Position numbers and translations under genes: made by a program | The notes under the pieces: model-generated | What the model was told of the DNA's origin: nothing | What the model saw: the letters and a program-made list of their open reading frames with translations, nothing else | Database searches by the model: none | Assembly (NCBI RefSeq): GCF_001665575.1 | Contig: NZ_LZSU01000011.1 | Location: 62,001-126,000 of the forward strand | Length of the DNA: 64,000 bases | Origin: Mycobacterium sp. 852013-51886_SCH5428379 | GTDB lineage: Bacteria > Actinomycetota > Actinomycetes > Mycobacteriales > Mycobacteriaceae | Reading direction: 5' to 3' | Shown: positions 20,596 to 29,596 of the stretch, piece after piece | How positions within the stretch are numbered: the stretch's first letter is position 1 | Layout of the letters: the number at the start of each line of letters is the position of its first letter

Positions 20596-21288
20596 CTACT
20601 TGCGACCCTTCTTGGCCGGAGCCTTCTTGGCCGGTGCCTTGCTCGCGGTCTTCTTCGCGGCGCTGGCGGTGGTCTTCTTGGCCGGCGCTTTCTTGGCGGG
20701 CGCCTTGGTGGCCGACTTCTTGGCCGGCGCCGTCTTCTTCGCCGCGGCGGTGGTCTTCTTCGCCGGCGTCGACTTCTTGGCGGCCGTGGTGGTCTTCTTG
20801 GCGGCCGCCTTCTTGGCCGGCGCCTTGGTCGCCGTCGACTTGGTGGCCGTCGACTTGGTGGCGGCCTTCTTGGCCGGCGCCGTCTTCTTCGCCGCAGCGG
20901 TGGTCTTCTTCGCGGCCGTCTTCTTGGCCGGCGCCGACTTCTTCGCCGCGCGCTTGGCCGGTGCCGCCGCGACTCCGCGCTTCACCGCCGGGCCCTCGGC
21001 CGAGAGCTTCTGCGAGCCGGCGACGATCGCCTTGAACTGTGCGCCGGGCCGGAACGCCGGGACAGAGGTGGGTTTCACCTTGACCGTCTCACCGGTGCGC
21101 GGGTTGCGGGCGACCCTGGCGGCGCGGCGGCGCTGCTCGAAAACGCCGAAGCCCGTGATGGTCACGCTCTCGCCCTTGTGCACCGCACGCACGATCGTGT
21201 CCACGACGTTCTCCACCGCGGCGGTTGCTTGCCGACGGTCGGTGCCCAGTTTGGTTGTCAGTGCGTCGATAAGCTCCGCTTTGTTCAT
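20596..21288 (-). CDS. hupB: HU-like nucleoid protein with lysine-rich tail
   Basis: A 230-residue HupB. Residues 1-90 are a standard HU fold ([45 protein letters not shown]). The remaining 140 residues are an unstructured histone-H1-like tail of PAKK, AAKK and ATKST units. It compacts the chromosome and in mycobacteria also binds iron/siderophore-related sites. The tail DNA has internal direct repeats, so length variation between strains is likely; M. tuberculosis HupB is 214 residues. ATG 21288 begins the HU fold; the frame upstream to 21378 is leader. Confidence 0.97.
   Translation of the reverse strand: MNKAELIDALTTKLGTDRRQATAAVENVVDTIVRAVHKGESVTITGFGVFEQRRRAARVARNPRTGETVKVKPTSVPAFRPGAQFKAIVAGSQKLSAEGPAVKRGVAAAPAKRAAKKSAPAKKTAAKKTTAAAKKTAPAKKAATKSTATKSTATKAPAKKAAAKKTTTAAKKSTPAKKTTAAAKKTAPAKKSATKAPAKKAPAKKTTASAAKKTASKAPAKKAPAKKGRK
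20716..20913. repeat. Direct repeats inside the hupB tail
   Basis: A 48-base block at 20716-20763 recurs at 20866-20913 with one mismatch (offset 150 bases, 50 codons). Between them, at about 20826-20863, a 15-base unit encoding ATKST is tandemly repeated. All are in frame with hupB, so recombination between copies would change tail length without frameshift. Confidence 0.85.
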
Positions 21289-21335
21289 GCAAAAACCTTC
21301 CGAACCAGTGGTCCTCCTTGGACCGACTAGTGGAC

Positions 21336-21365
21336 ACGGTAAACCCTCTGACCACTGATTTCCAA
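21336..21365 (-). promoter_or_regulatory. Likely hupB promoter
   Basis: On the minus strand, TTGGAA (21365-21360) and TACCGT (21341-21336) are 18 bases apart and about 48 bases ahead of the hupB ATG. The same -10 form (TACCGT) occurs in the predicted ilvB promoter. This is inferred from sequence only. Confidence 0.45.
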
Positions 21366-21491
21366 GAGCCACGCGCATTTTCGCCCTGTCCCAGCGAACA
21401 AATCAGCAATCCGCTTGGCCCACTTGGACTCCTGTGAACCGGCCGGGAAAGGGGTGTGGAGGCGGCGATTTCGCGGCGCCGCGGGCCGTGC

Positions 21492-22085
21492 TCAGGCCGG
21501 CAGAGTGCGCGGTTTCCAGCTCGGCCTGCGCTGTTCGTAGGCCTCGATCTCATCGCGTTTCCGCAGCGTAAGGCCTATATCGTCGAGCCCTTCGCGCAGC
21601 CGCCACGCCGTGTAATCGTCAATCTTGAAGGGCACCACGACCGTTCCCGCGGTGATTGTGCGATCGTCCAGACTGACAGTGATTTCCAGGCCCGGGTTCT
21701 GCTCGATCAGCTTCCACAGCAGTTCCACGTCATCCTGGGCGACTTCGGCGGCCAGCAGTCCCGACTTACCCGCGTTGCCGCGGAAAATATCGGCGAACCG
21801 GGACGAGATGACGACCCGGAATCCGTAGTCCATCAGCGCCCACACCGCATGCTCGCGGGACGATCCGGTGCCGAAGTCGGGGCCCGCCACGAGAACCGAG
21901 CCCTTGTCGAACGGCGGTTGGTTGAGGATGAACGACGGATCGTTGCGCCAGGCGGCGAACAGCCCGTCCTCGAAACCCGTTCGGGTTACGCGCTTCAGGT
22001 AGACCGCCGGGATGATCTGGTCGGTGTCCACATTGCTGCGGCGCAGGGGCACACCGATGCCGGTGTGGGTACGGAAGGCTTCCAT
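21492..22085 (-). CDS. leuD: 3-isopropylmalate dehydratase small subunit
   Basis: A 197-residue LeuD that partners LeuC in isomerising 2- to 3-isopropylmalate in leucine synthesis. It has the small-subunit features [13 protein letters not shown] near the start and the [17 protein letters not shown] loop. It lies 12 bases after leuC in the same operon. Downstream is the gap to hupB (21289-21491), which holds the hupB promoter. Confidence 0.97.
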   Translation of the reverse strand: MEAFRTHTGIGVPLRRSNVDTDQIIPAVYLKRVTRTGFEDGLFAAWRNDPSFILNQPPFDKGSVLVAGPDFGTGSSREHAVWALMDYGFRVVISSRFADIFRGNAGKSGLLAAEVAQDDVELLWKLIEQNPGLEITVSLDDRTITAGTVVVPFKIDDYTAWRLREGLDDIGLTLRKRDEIEAYEQRRPSWKPRTLPA

Positions 22086-22097
22086 CGCTGCTTCTCC

Positions 22098-23543
22098 TTA
22101 GCGCGCGGGCACGGGGGCCAGGTCGGCGGGTGAGGACAGGGTGCCGCGCACGGCGGTGGCCGCGGCCACCGCGGGCGAGACCAGGTGGGTCCGGCCGCCC
22201 TTGCCCTGGCGTCCTTCGAAATTGCGGTTCGACGTCGATGCGCAGCGCTGTCCGGGCGAGAGCTGGTCGGGGTTCATGCCCAGACACATCGAGCAGCCGG
22301 CCTGCCGCCACTCTGCGCCTGCGGCGGTGAAGATGTCGCCCAGGCCTTCACTTTCGGCCTGTTGCCGCACCCGCATCGATCCGGGCACTACGAGCATCCG
22401 CAGGCCGTCGGCGACTGATCGGCCGCGCAGGATGTCAGCGACCACCCGGAGATCCTCGATCCGGCCGTTGGTGCACGAGCCGACGAAGACCGTGTCCACG
22501 GGGATGTCCTTCATCGCCGTACCGGCCCGAAGGTCCATGTAGGTCAACGCCTTTTCGGCGGCCTGACGCTCACCCTCGTCGACCATCAACTCGGGGTCGG
22601 GCACCGCGGCGGACAGCGGCACACCCTGACCCGGATTGGTGCCCCAGGTGACGAACGGGCTCAGCGTGGCGGCGTCGAGGTAGACCTCGGAGTCGAATTC
22701 CGCACCGGGATCGGTCCGTAACTCGCGCCATGCGGCCACCGCGGCATCCCAGTCGGCACCCTGGGGCGCGTGGGGCCGGCCCCGCAGGAACTCGAACGTC
22801 GTCTCGTCGGGGGCGACCATGCCGGCGCGGGCGCCGGCCTCGATGCTCATGTTGCAGATCGTCATCCGGCCCTCCATGGACAGCGATTCGATGGCGCTGC
22901 CCCGGTATTCGATGACGAATCCCTGTCCTCCGCCGGTGCCGATCTTGGCGATCACCGCCAAAATGATGTCCTTGGCGCTGACGCCGGGAGGCAGTTCGCC
23001 GTCGACATTGACCGCCATGGTCTTGAACGGCCGGAGCGGAAGTGTCTGCGTCGCCAGGACGTGCTCGACCTCCGAGGTGCCGATGCCCATGGCGAGCGCA
23101 CCGAACGCGCCGTGGGTGGACGTGTGGCTGTCACCACACACCACCGTCATTCCGGGCTGGGTCAACCCCAGCTGCGGGCCGATGATGTGCACGATGCCCT
23201 GCTCGGCATCGCCCATCGGGTGCAGCCGGATTCCGAACTCGGCGCAGTTGCGGCGCAGCGTCTCGACCTGGGTGCGCGACACCGGATCCGCGATCGGCTT
23301 GTCGATGTCCATCGTCGGCACGTTGTGGTCCTCGGTGGCGATGGTCAGGTCCGGCCGGTGCACCGGGCGTCCGGCCAGGCGGAGCCCGTCGAAGGCCTGC
23401 GGGCTGGTCACCTCGTGGACGAGGTGCAGGTCGATGTAGATCAGGTCCGGTTCGCGCGCCGCGCCCTCGCCGCCGCCGAGGGCGACGACGTGGTCGTTCC
23501 ACACCTTCTCTGCCAGGGTCCGGGGTTTGGCGGGCTGTGCCAT
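22098..23543 (-). CDS. leuC: 3-isopropylmalate dehydratase large subunit
   Basis: A 481-residue aconitase-family protein. The [4Fe-4S] ligands are visible in [10 protein letters not shown] and [29 protein letters not shown] and the C-terminal NRNFEGRQG are family signatures. It works with leuD, the next gene. Transcription is divergent from the IclR-type gene at 23620, and the 76-base gap holds a dyad that could bind that regulator. Confidence 0.97.
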   Translation of the reverse strand: MAQPAKPRTLAEKVWNDHVVALGGGEGAAREPDLIYIDLHLVHEVTSPQAFDGLRLAGRPVHRPDLTIATEDHNVPTMDIDKPIADPVSRTQVETLRRNCAEFGIRLHPMGDAEQGIVHIIGPQLGLTQPGMTVVCGDSHTSTHGAFGALAMGIGTSEVEHVLATQTLPLRPFKTMAVNVDGELPPGVSAKDIILAVIAKIGTGGGQGFVIEYRGSAIESLSMEGRMTICNMSIEAGARAGMVAPDETTFEFLRGRPHAPQGADWDAAVAAWRELRTDPGAEFDSEVYLDAATLSPFVTWGTNPGQGVPLSAAVPDPELMVDEGERQAAEKALTYMDLRAGTAMKDIPVDTVFVGSCTNGRIEDLRVVADILRGRSVADGLRMLVVPGSMRVRQQAESEGLGDIFTAAGAEWRQAGCSMCLGMNPDQLSPGQRCASTSNRNFEGRQGKGGRTHLVSPAVAAATAVRGTLSSPADLAPVPAR

Positions 23544-23589
23544 TACCTTCTCGATTCCTTCTCCGCGGCCTGCGTCGTCACACTGGCCA

Positions 23590-23613
23590 TCTCACATTTC
23601 GGGACGTTAGTAT
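23590..23613 (+). promoter_or_regulatory. Possible IclR-type operator and leaderless promoter between leuC and the regulator
   Basis: TCTCACATTTCGGGA (23590-23604) is an imperfect dyad (TCYC...GRGA) in the leuC/iclR gap. TAGTAT (23608-23613) lies 6 bases before GTG 23620, the spacing expected if transcription starts at the start codon (leaderless). The regulator could thus control itself and leuCD. The site is predicted by eye only. Confidence 0.45.
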
Positions 23614-23619
23614 CTCCCT

Positions 23620-24321
23620 GTGGGACAGGATAGCGGGATCGGCGTGCTGGACAAAGCGGTGGGCGTACTTCACACGGTGGCGGAGTCTCCGTGTGCACTC
23701 GCCGAACTGTGCGAACGCACGGGACTTCCGCGGGCGACCGCCCACCGGCTGGCCGCGGGCCTGGAGGTCCACCGGCTACTGGCCCGGGACGCGGACGGGC
23801 GCTGGCGGCTCGGGCCCGCGCTGACCGAACTGGCCGGCAAGGTCAACGATCCCCTGCTCGCCGCGGGTGCGGTGGTCCTGCCGCGGCTGCGCGAGATCAC
23901 CGGTGAGAGCGTGCAGCTCTACCGCCGCGAGGGCACCACGCGGGTCTGTGTCGCGGCCCTGGAACCGCCCGCGGGACTGCGGGATACGGTTCCCGTCGGC
24001 ACCCGCCTGCCGATGACGGCCGGGTCGGGCGCCAAGGTGCTGCTGGCCCACGCCGACACCGCCACCCAGCAGGCGGTGCTGCCGTCGGCGACGTTCACCG
24101 ACCGCACGCTCGCGGAGGTGCGCAGGCGCGGTTGGGCGCAGAGCGCAGCCGAGCGGGAGCCCGGTGTGGCGAGCGTCTCGGCGCCCGTGCGCGACGGTAC
24201 GGGCGCGGTGGTCGCCGCGATCTCGGTCTCGGGTCCGATCGACCGGATGGGTCGGCGTCCCGGCGTGCGGTGGGCGACCGATCTACTTGCCGCCGCGGAT
24301 GCGCTCACCCGCCGGCTGTAG
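23620..24321 (+). CDS. IclR-family regulator of leuCD (LtbR/NdgR/Rv2989 type)
   Basis: A 233-residue IclR protein. The N-terminal winged HTH (ALAELCERTGLPRATAHRLAAGL, about residues 27-49) is followed by an IclR effector domain with MTAGSGAKVLLA and GVASVSAPVRDGTGAVVAAISVSGP. Its divergent position from leuCD is shared with LtbR of Corynebacterium and NdgR of Streptomyces, which repress leuCD and respond to leucine or amino-acid status. The start is GTG 23620; a TAGTAT box at the right distance suggests a leaderless mRNA. It is followed by a hairpin terminator at 24355. Confidence 0.92.
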   Translation: MGQDSGIGVLDKAVGVLHTVAESPCALAELCERTGLPRATAHRLAAGLEVHRLLARDADGRWRLGPALTELAGKVNDPLLAAGAVVLPRLREITGESVQLYRREGTTRVCVAALEPPAGLRDTVPVGTRLPMTAGSGAKVLLAHADTATQQAVLPSATFTDRTLAEVRRRGWAQSAAEREPGVASVSAPVRDGTGAVVAAISVSGPIDRMGRRPGVRWATDLLAAADALTRRL

Positions 24322-24354
24322 CCCCCGCCGGCGACCGGTCTCCAGATACGAGAA

Positions 24355-24379
24355 ACGCCCGCCTCGAGGAGGCGGGCGT
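24355..24379. terminator. Hairpin terminator between the IclR gene and the tRNA pair
   Basis: A perfect 11-base stem (24355-24365 and 24369-24379) with a 3-base loop. On the minus strand the stem is followed by TTTCT, so it should end the tRNA transcript; on the plus strand it may end the regulator mRNA. Confidence 0.8.
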
Positions 24380-24390
24380 CGTTCGTGATC

Positions 24391-24466
24391 TGGTACCCCC
24401 GATGGGATTCGAACCCACGCTACCGCCGTGAGAGGGCGGCGTCCTAGGCCGCTAGACGACGGGGGC
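24391..24466 (-). tRNA. tRNA-Glu (anticodon CTC)
   Basis: The minus strand folds as a 76-nt cloverleaf. The anticodon loop reads CCCTCTCAC with CTC as anticodon, the T loop is GGTTCGAATCC, and CCA is encoded at the 3' end (24391-24393). The 5' end is GCCCCCG at 24466. It follows tRNA-Gln on the same strand and is probably co-transcribed with it. Confidence 0.95.
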
Positions 24467-24527
24467 TAGAACTCAATCCGGAGAAACAGCATAGCTCAGC
24501 TGATGGCGCCGACCTAATCGCTCCGAT

Positions 24528-24602
24528 TGGCTGGGGTACCAGGACTCGAACCTAGAATGGCGGTACCAGAAACCGCTGTGTTGCCAATTACACCATACCC
24601 CA
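24528..24602 (-). tRNA. tRNA-Gln (anticodon CTG)
   Basis: The minus strand gives a 75-nt tRNA with 5' TGGGGTA at 24602, anticodon loop around GTTTCTGGT (CTG), T loop GGTTCGAGTCC and an encoded CCA at 24528-24530. The gatCAB genes in this window indicate that it is charged with Glu and then amidated. The T at position 1 and U1-A72 type pairing is usual for tRNA-Gln. Confidence 0.95.
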
Positions 24603-24726
24603 AGGGTTGTCCATCACCGCTGGTCACGGACATTTTCGGCCCCTCCAGGCGAGGAGTTGCGTCGCCGCCTGTCGTTGTCGGGCCGACGGCAAGACTACCA
24701 AAGATTTCGGCGGCGAATTCCAGGGG

Positions 24727-26199
24727 TCACCCCGCGGTGCTCTGCGCCGCCGCGTACTCGCGCCCGGCCCGCAGCCGCTGCAGGCTGCGCTCCCGGCCCA
24801 GCAGTGCGAGCGACTCGAACAGGGGCGGGCTGACCGTGGCTCCGGTCGCCGCCACCCGCAGCGGTCCGAAGGCCTTGCGCGGTTTGAGTTCCAGACCGTC
24901 GAGCAGGGCGGCCTTCAGTGCGGCCTCGATGTGCTGCGTCGTCCAGTCCGCTGTGCCGTCGAGTGCGGCGACGGCGGCGTCGAGCACCGGCACCGCATCG
25001 GCTTTGAGTTCCTTGGCGGCGGACTTCTCGTCGAGGGCGAATTCGGCTTCGTCGAAGAACTTCAGCAGCCCCCACGCGTCGCTCAGCACCACGATGCGGG
25101 TCTGCACCAGTTCGGCCGCCTCCGCGAACTGTGCGTCGTCGAGCCCGGTGTCATGACCGTGCTCGACGAAGAAGGCGCGCAGCCGCGCGGTGAAGTCTTC
25201 CGGACTGAGCAGCCGGATGTGCTCGGCGTTGATCGCATCGGCCTTCTTCTGGTCGAAGCGCGCGGGATTGGAGTTGACGTCGGCGACGTCGAACGCGGCC
25301 ACCATCTCGTCGATGCTGAACAGATCGTGGTCGTCGGCGATACCCCAGCCCAGCAGGGCCAGGTAGTTCAACAATCCTTCCGGGATGAAGCCGCGCTCCC
25401 GGTGCAGGAACAGGTTCGACTGCGGATCACGTTTGGACAGCTTCTTGTTGCCCTCACCCAGAACGCTTGGCAGGTGCGCGAATCGGGGCACTCCCTCAGC
25501 GACGCCGATCCGTGTCAGTGCCTCGTAGAGCGCGATCTGACGCGGCGTCGACGGGAGGATGTCCTCGCCGCGCAGCACATGGGTGATCCGCATCAGCGCG
25601 TCGTCGACCGGGTTGACCAACGTGTAGAGCGGGTCGCCGCTGGCGCGGGTGAGCGCGAAATCGGGCACCGAACCGGCCGCGAACGTGGTCTCCCCCCGCA
25701 CCAGATCCGGCCAGGTGATGTCCTTGTCGGGCATGCGCAGCCGGATCACCGGACTGCGGCCCTCCGCCCGCAGCGCCGCGCGCTGCTCCTCGGTGAGGTC
25801 GCGGTCGAAATTGTCGTAGCCCAGCTTGGGGTTGCGGCCGGCGGCGAGGTGGCGCGCCTCGACCTCTTCGGGGGTGCTGAAGGCTTCGTAGGCCTCGCCC
25901 GCATCGACCAGTCGTGCCACCACGTCGCGGTAGATCTCACGTCGCTCGGACTGCCGGTAGGGCGCGTACGGCCCGCCGATGTCAGGTCCTTCGTCGTAGT
26001 CCAGGCCGAGCCAGGACAGCGCGTCGAGGATCGCGAGATAGCTCTCCTCGCTGTCGCGTTGGGCGTCGGTGTCTTCGAGCCGGAAGACGAACTGACCGCC
26101 GGTGTGCCGGGCGTAGGCCCAGTTGAACAGCGCCGTGCGGATCAGGCCGACGTGCGGGATACCGGTCGGCGAGGGGCAGAACCGGACGCGTACGGTCAT
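24727..26199 (-). CDS. gltX: Glutamyl-tRNA synthetase
   Basis: A 490-residue class-I synthetase. The HIGH motif appears as [20 protein letters not shown] and the KMSKS equivalent as NKKLSKRD. It is probably non-discriminating, because no glnS is seen and gatCAB is present: Glu-tRNA(Gln) made here is amidated by GatCAB. The ATG at 26199 overlaps the stop of the upstream hydrolase gene (ATGA), so the two are coupled. The two tRNAs that it uses lie just downstream on the same strand. Confidence 0.97.
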   Translation of the reverse strand: MTVRVRFCPSPTGIPHVGLIRTALFNWAYARHTGGQFVFRLEDTDAQRDSEESYLAILDALSWLGLDYDEGPDIGGPYAPYRQSERREIYRDVVARLVDAGEAYEAFSTPEEVEARHLAAGRNPKLGYDNFDRDLTEEQRAALRAEGRSPVIRLRMPDKDITWPDLVRGETTFAAGSVPDFALTRASGDPLYTLVNPVDDALMRITHVLRGEDILPSTPRQIALYEALTRIGVAEGVPRFAHLPSVLGEGNKKLSKRDPQSNLFLHRERGFIPEGLLNYLALLGWGIADDHDLFSIDEMVAAFDVADVNSNPARFDQKKADAINAEHIRLLSPEDFTARLRAFFVEHGHDTGLDDAQFAEAAELVQTRIVVLSDAWGLLKFFDEAEFALDEKSAAKELKADAVPVLDAAVAALDGTADWTTQHIEAALKAALLDGLELKPRKAFGPLRVAATGATVSPPLFESLALLGRERSLQRLRAGREYAAAQSTAG

Positions 26200-26975
26200 G
26201 ATCTTCCTTTGCGCACAACGGGATTGGTCAAAGTGCCGATGCCGTCGATGGAGATGCTGACGGTGTCGCCGTGTTCGAGCGGGCCGACGCCCTCCGGCGT
26301 TCCGGTGAGGATCAGATCCCCCGGCAGCAGGGTCATCACCGCCGAGATCCACTCCACGATCTCGCCGATGTCGTGCATCATCAACGACGTCCGGCTGCGT
26401 TGTTTGACCTCACCGTTGACCTCGGTGCGCAGTTCCAGATCGGCGGCGTCGATGTCGGTGACGATCCACGGCCCGACCGGGCAGAACGTGTCGTGGCCCT
26501 TGGCGCGCATCCACTGGCCGTCCTTCTGCTGCTGATCGCGCGCGGAGACATCGTTGGCGATCGTGTAGCCGAGGATGTTCTCGGCCGCACGCGCCGCGGG
26601 CACGTCCTTGCAGGGACGCCCGATCACCGCGGCGAGTTCCCCTTCGAAGTGCACTGGATTCGCGTCGGCAGGCAGCTGGATCGGGACGTTGGGCCCGATG
26701 ATCGCCGTGTTGGGTTTGAGGAAGATGATCGGGTCCGGGAAGTGCCCACCGCCCATCTCCTCGATGTGGGCGGCGTAGTTCTTGCCCATGCAGACGACCT
26801 TGCTGGCCAGGATCGGCGCGAGCAGTCGCACGTCGGCCAGCGGCCACGATCTGCCGGTGAACGTGGGGTTGCCGAAGGGATGTTCGGCGATCTCCCGTGC
26901 CACCGCGTCGGTGGACTCTCCCTCGATACTGACGAAGGCGACCCCGTCGGGGCTGGCTATTCGACCAAGGCGCAT
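26196..26975 (-). CDS. Fumarylacetoacetate-hydrolase family protein (Rv2993c-like)
   Basis: A 259-residue FAH-family enzyme. [16 protein letters not shown] precedes the core; the metal ligands sit in [12 protein letters not shown] (the Glu pair) and the catalytic/metal Asp-Lys in NDVSARDQQ and [12 protein letters not shown]. The family covers 2-hydroxyhepta-2,4-diene-1,7-dioate isomerase, fumarylpyruvate hydrolase and oxaloacetate decarboxylase; the substrate is unknown. ATG 26975 begins [11 protein letters not shown], which is the usual start of the family. It is coupled to gltX by a 4-base overlap, an odd pairing conserved with M. tuberculosis. Confidence 0.9.
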   Translation of the reverse strand: MRLGRIASPDGVAFVSIEGESTDAVAREIAEHPFGNPTFTGRSWPLADVRLLAPILASKVVCMGKNYAAHIEEMGGGHFPDPIIFLKPNTAIIGPNVPIQLPADANPVHFEGELAAVIGRPCKDVPAARAAENILGYTIANDVSARDQQQKDGQWMRAKGHDTFCPVGPWIVTDIDAADLELRTEVNGEVKQRSRTSLMMHDIGEIVEWISAVMTLLPGDLILTGTPEGVGPLEHGDTVSISIDGIGTLTNPVVRKGRS

Positions 26976-26991
26976 AGCCGCCAGCCTAGTG

Positions 26992-28200
26992 TCAGCCGGA
27001 TGCGCCCCCACCGAGCGCCGGCCGCAGGAACGGGGTGGAGTCGGGCAGCGACGCCGGCACCGTACCGCTGTGGTCTTGCTCGGGGTAGACGCGCAGCGTG
27101 ACGTCCTGACCGTGGTCGCGCAGCTGGTCGGCGAGGGTCAACGACGAATTCGGCGGCACGTCCCGGTCGCGCAGGCCCACCCCGAGGAAGATCGGCCGGT
27201 CGTAGCCGTCGACCGGCACGCCCATGTAGGCCGCCAGCGCCTCGGACACCCCGGGAACGGATTGCAGCGGCGCGGAGAAGAACTGCGCAGGGGTGGCACC
27301 TTCGAGCTCGGCGCCGAGCTCGGCCAGGCACAGCGTCTCGGCCTTGGCGGCGGCCGCGAGTCCGAGGGGGCTGAGCACGCTGTTGACGTCGAGGTCGGGC
27401 CGGGCCTCGCGGAAGCCGGCCAGGATGTAGGCGGCGTAGCTGTTGGCGACGGGTCCCAGCTGCGGCGGCAGTGCCATGTCCGGTCCGGCCTGGCCGACCA
27501 CGTTCTCGATCCCCGCCGGGGTACCGGTGGCGACGACTCCGCGGTAGTCCAGGCCGGTGCCCCGGGTGAACTCGTCGGCGTAGCGGGCGGTGCCCACCGC
27601 CGCGGCCCCGCCCTGGGACTGCCCGATCACCGCCCACCGCGGCGACAGCGGGACCGGCAGGTGGTGTGCGGCCACGACGGAGTCGGCGACGGACCGCGCC
27701 GCGGCGACGGTGTTGAGGTAGCTCATCAACCCGGGTGTGCCCAGCCCGGTGTAGTCGGAGGCGACGACGACGTAGCCCTCGTCGAGCCAGTGCGTCAGAT
27801 AGTCGTTGTCTCTGGCGCTGCGCGGCTGCGCCGACGGCGTGCAGTCGTCCCCGAGCCCGACCGTGCCGTGCGCCCACGCCACCGTCGGCCATCCGCCGGC
27901 AGGCGCGACGCCACGGGGGACGAACACGGCCGCGGTGCTCACCGCGGGTGCGTCGTGCTGATCGCGGGTGGCGTAGAGGATGCGGTAGGCCGCGCCCGCC
28001 CCGGCGACCGACAGCTGCGGCGCCAGCGGAACGTCGCGGATCAGGGCCCCGGGCGCGGGGATCTCACCGGCATAGTCGCGTGCGTCCAGTCCCGACCAGT
28101 CCGGGGTGGCGACGGCCGACGCGGGTGCCGCCGGCGTCGTCGCGGTCAGACCGCACATCAGTAGCGCTACTGCGGCAACAGATCTCCACGTCACGCCCAC
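26992..28200 (-). CDS. Secreted lipase/esterase (LIP family, pfam03583-like)
   Basis: A 402-residue protein with a Sec signal peptide (about residues 1-30, hydrophobic VAAVALLMCGLTA, cleavage near ASA). The alpha/beta-hydrolase core shows WAHGTVGLGDDC (oxyanion region), GQSQGG nucleophile elbow and a late Asp/His pair (GVGLRDRDVPP, PEQDHSG). It resembles secretory triacylglycerol lipases of actinobacteria and fungi. Start GTG 28200, or GTG 28194. It is divergent from the MFS gene; the gap contains the dyad at 28224. It is an accessory gene relative to the M. tuberculosis order that I recall. Confidence 0.85.
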   Translation of the reverse strand: MGVTWRSVAAVALLMCGLTATTPAAPASAVATPDWSGLDARDYAGEIPAPGALIRDVPLAPQLSVAGAGAAYRILYATRDQHDAPAVSTAAVFVPRGVAPAGGWPTVAWAHGTVGLGDDCTPSAQPRSARDNDYLTHWLDEGYVVVASDYTGLGTPGLMSYLNTVAAARSVADSVVAAHHLPVPLSPRWAVIGQSQGGAAAVGTARYADEFTRGTGLDYRGVVATGTPAGIENVVGQAGPDMALPPQLGPVANSYAAYILAGFREARPDLDVNSVLSPLGLAAAAKAETLCLAELGAELEGATPAQFFSAPLQSVPGVSEALAAYMGVPVDGYDRPIFLGVGLRDRDVPPNSSLTLADQLRDHGQDVTLRVYPEQDHSGTVPASLPDSTPFLRPALGGGASG

Positions 28201-28223
28201 ACCGTACGGGTCGGGACAATCAC

Positions 28224-28238
28224 TTCCACAATGTGAGA
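28224..28238. promoter_or_regulatory. Dyad TTCCACAATGTGAGA between lipase and MFS genes
   Basis: The core CACA-A-TGTG is a perfect dyad, and the ends (TTC/GAGA) extend it. It has the look of an IclR-family operator and shares TCTCACATT with the leuC site. It sits 35 bases before the MFS ATG and 24 bases before the lipase GTG. Confidence 0.4.
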
Positions 28239-28272
28239 CAGATATTCAACGATCTGGGACGGTCATGTCACC

Positions 28273-29472
28273 ATGGAGGCCATGACCACACCGGTGATCG
28301 GTACGGTGCGCCGCTGGTCGATGTTGGTATTGGGCGTCACGGCCACGATGTGCGCCAACGTCTTCATCTACGGCGCCGCGTTCCTCATCCCCACCCTGCA
28401 CAGCGAACGCGGTCTCGATCTGGCGCTGGCCGGCCTGATGTCCGCGATGCCGAGCTTCGGCATGGTGGTGACGCTCATTGCCTGGGGGTACATGGTCGAC
28501 CGGTTCGGCGAGCGCCTCGTGCTGACGGTCAGCTCGGCGCTCACGGGAGCGGCCGCGTTCGCCGCCGCAGCGGTGGACTCCCTTCCCGCGGTCGGCGCGC
28601 TGCTCTTCCTTGGCGGTATGGCCGCCGCCGGAAGCAATTCGGCCAGCGGCCGACTGGTGGTCGGCTGGTTCCCACCGCAACAGCGCGGGCTGGTGATGGG
28701 TATCCGGCAGGCCTCGATACCCCTCGGAGTCGGGTTGGGCGCCTTGGTGATTCCCCGGGTCGCGGAAAGCCAGGGTGTCGCCGCGGCGCTGCTGTTCCCC
28801 GCGATCGTGTGCGCAGCAGCGGCGCTGCTGTGCCTCGTCGGCGTGCTCGATCCACCACGCCCGCCGCGCGCGGCCGCTCCGGCCGAGGATCTGGCCAACC
28901 CGTACCGCGGCGCGGCGGTGCTGTGGCGAATCCATGCCGTGTCGGTGTTGCTCGTGGTGCCCCAGGCGGTGGTGTGGACGTTCACCCTGGTGTGGCTGAT
29001 GGCCGAACGCGGGTGGTCCGCGGTGTCGGCGGGCGCACTGGTGACCGTGGCCCAGGTTCTCGGCGCCGGCGGCCGGATCGGTGCGGGCTACCTGTCCGAC
29101 CTGGTGGGCGACCGGTTGCGCCCCGTCCGCTGGATCGCATGTGCGGCCGCAGCGGCGCTGGCGCTGGTGGCGCTGACCGATGCGCTGGGTTCGCCGCTCA
29201 GCGTCGCGCTGATGGTGGTCGCCTCGGTGATCACGGTGTCGGACAACGGTTTGGCGTTCACCGCGATAGCGGAGATCGCCGGGCCGTTCTGGAGTGGCCG
29301 GGCGCTGGGCGCGCAGAACACCAGCCAGCACCTGGCCTCGGCGGCCTCCGCGCCGATCTTCGGCGGCCTGATCGGCGTCATCGGGTATCCCGCGGCGTTC
29401 GCAGCGCTGGCGGTACTGCCGTTGTTGGCGCTGCCGATCGTGCCCGTGCACGCCCCACCCGGACGGCACTGA
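28273..29472 (+). CDS. MFS transporter (Rv2994-like)
   Basis: A 399-residue major-facilitator protein with about 12 hydrophobic helices. The motif-A equivalent YMVDRFGERLVL appears after helix 2, and there is a repeat of it after helix 8 (GYLSDLVGDRLRP). NTSQHLASAASAPIFGGLIG near the end is typical of nitrate/oxalate or drug-type carriers. The substrate is unknown. ATG 28273 has a second in-frame ATG three codons later (MTTPVIG), which is equally possible. It is divergent from the secreted lipase. Confidence 0.88.
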   Translation: MEAMTTPVIGTVRRWSMLVLGVTATMCANVFIYGAAFLIPTLHSERGLDLALAGLMSAMPSFGMVVTLIAWGYMVDRFGERLVLTVSSALTGAAAFAAAAVDSLPAVGALLFLGGMAAAGSNSASGRLVVGWFPPQQRGLVMGIRQASIPLGVGLGALVIPRVAESQGVAAALLFPAIVCAAAALLCLVGVLDPPRPPRAAAPAEDLANPYRGAAVLWRIHAVSVLLVVPQAVVWTFTLVWLMAERGWSAVSAGALVTVAQVLGAGGRIGAGYLSDLVGDRLRPVRWIACAAAAALALVALTDALGSPLSVALMVVASVITVSDNGLAFTAIAEIAGPFWSGRALGAQNTSQHLASAASAPIFGGLIGVIGYPAAFAALAVLPLLALPIVPVHAPPGRH

Positions 29473-29596
29473 TTCACCCGGCTTCCGTCGCCCGTGAGCA
29501 CATGGGCCGCGCAGCCGACGGGCGGAGGGTTTCGATCCGCACCTCTACACGGTGGAATCGGTTCACCAAAAGAACTGACGCGTTAGGTTGTCCGCG

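Noticed and set aside
20600..21000. hupB tail repeats as a CRISPR-like or microsatellite array
   Set aside because: Units are coding, unequal in length and have no spacers; they encode the Lys/Ala-rich tail.
28246..29469. 407-codon minus-strand frame opposite the MFS gene
   Set aside because: The MFS reading has 12 helices and motif A; the opposite reading is His/Arg/Gln-rich without structure.
29487..29524. Possible terminator after the MFS gene (CGCCCGT...ACGGGCG)
   Set aside because: Only a 7-base stem with a loop of over 20 bases and no U-run.
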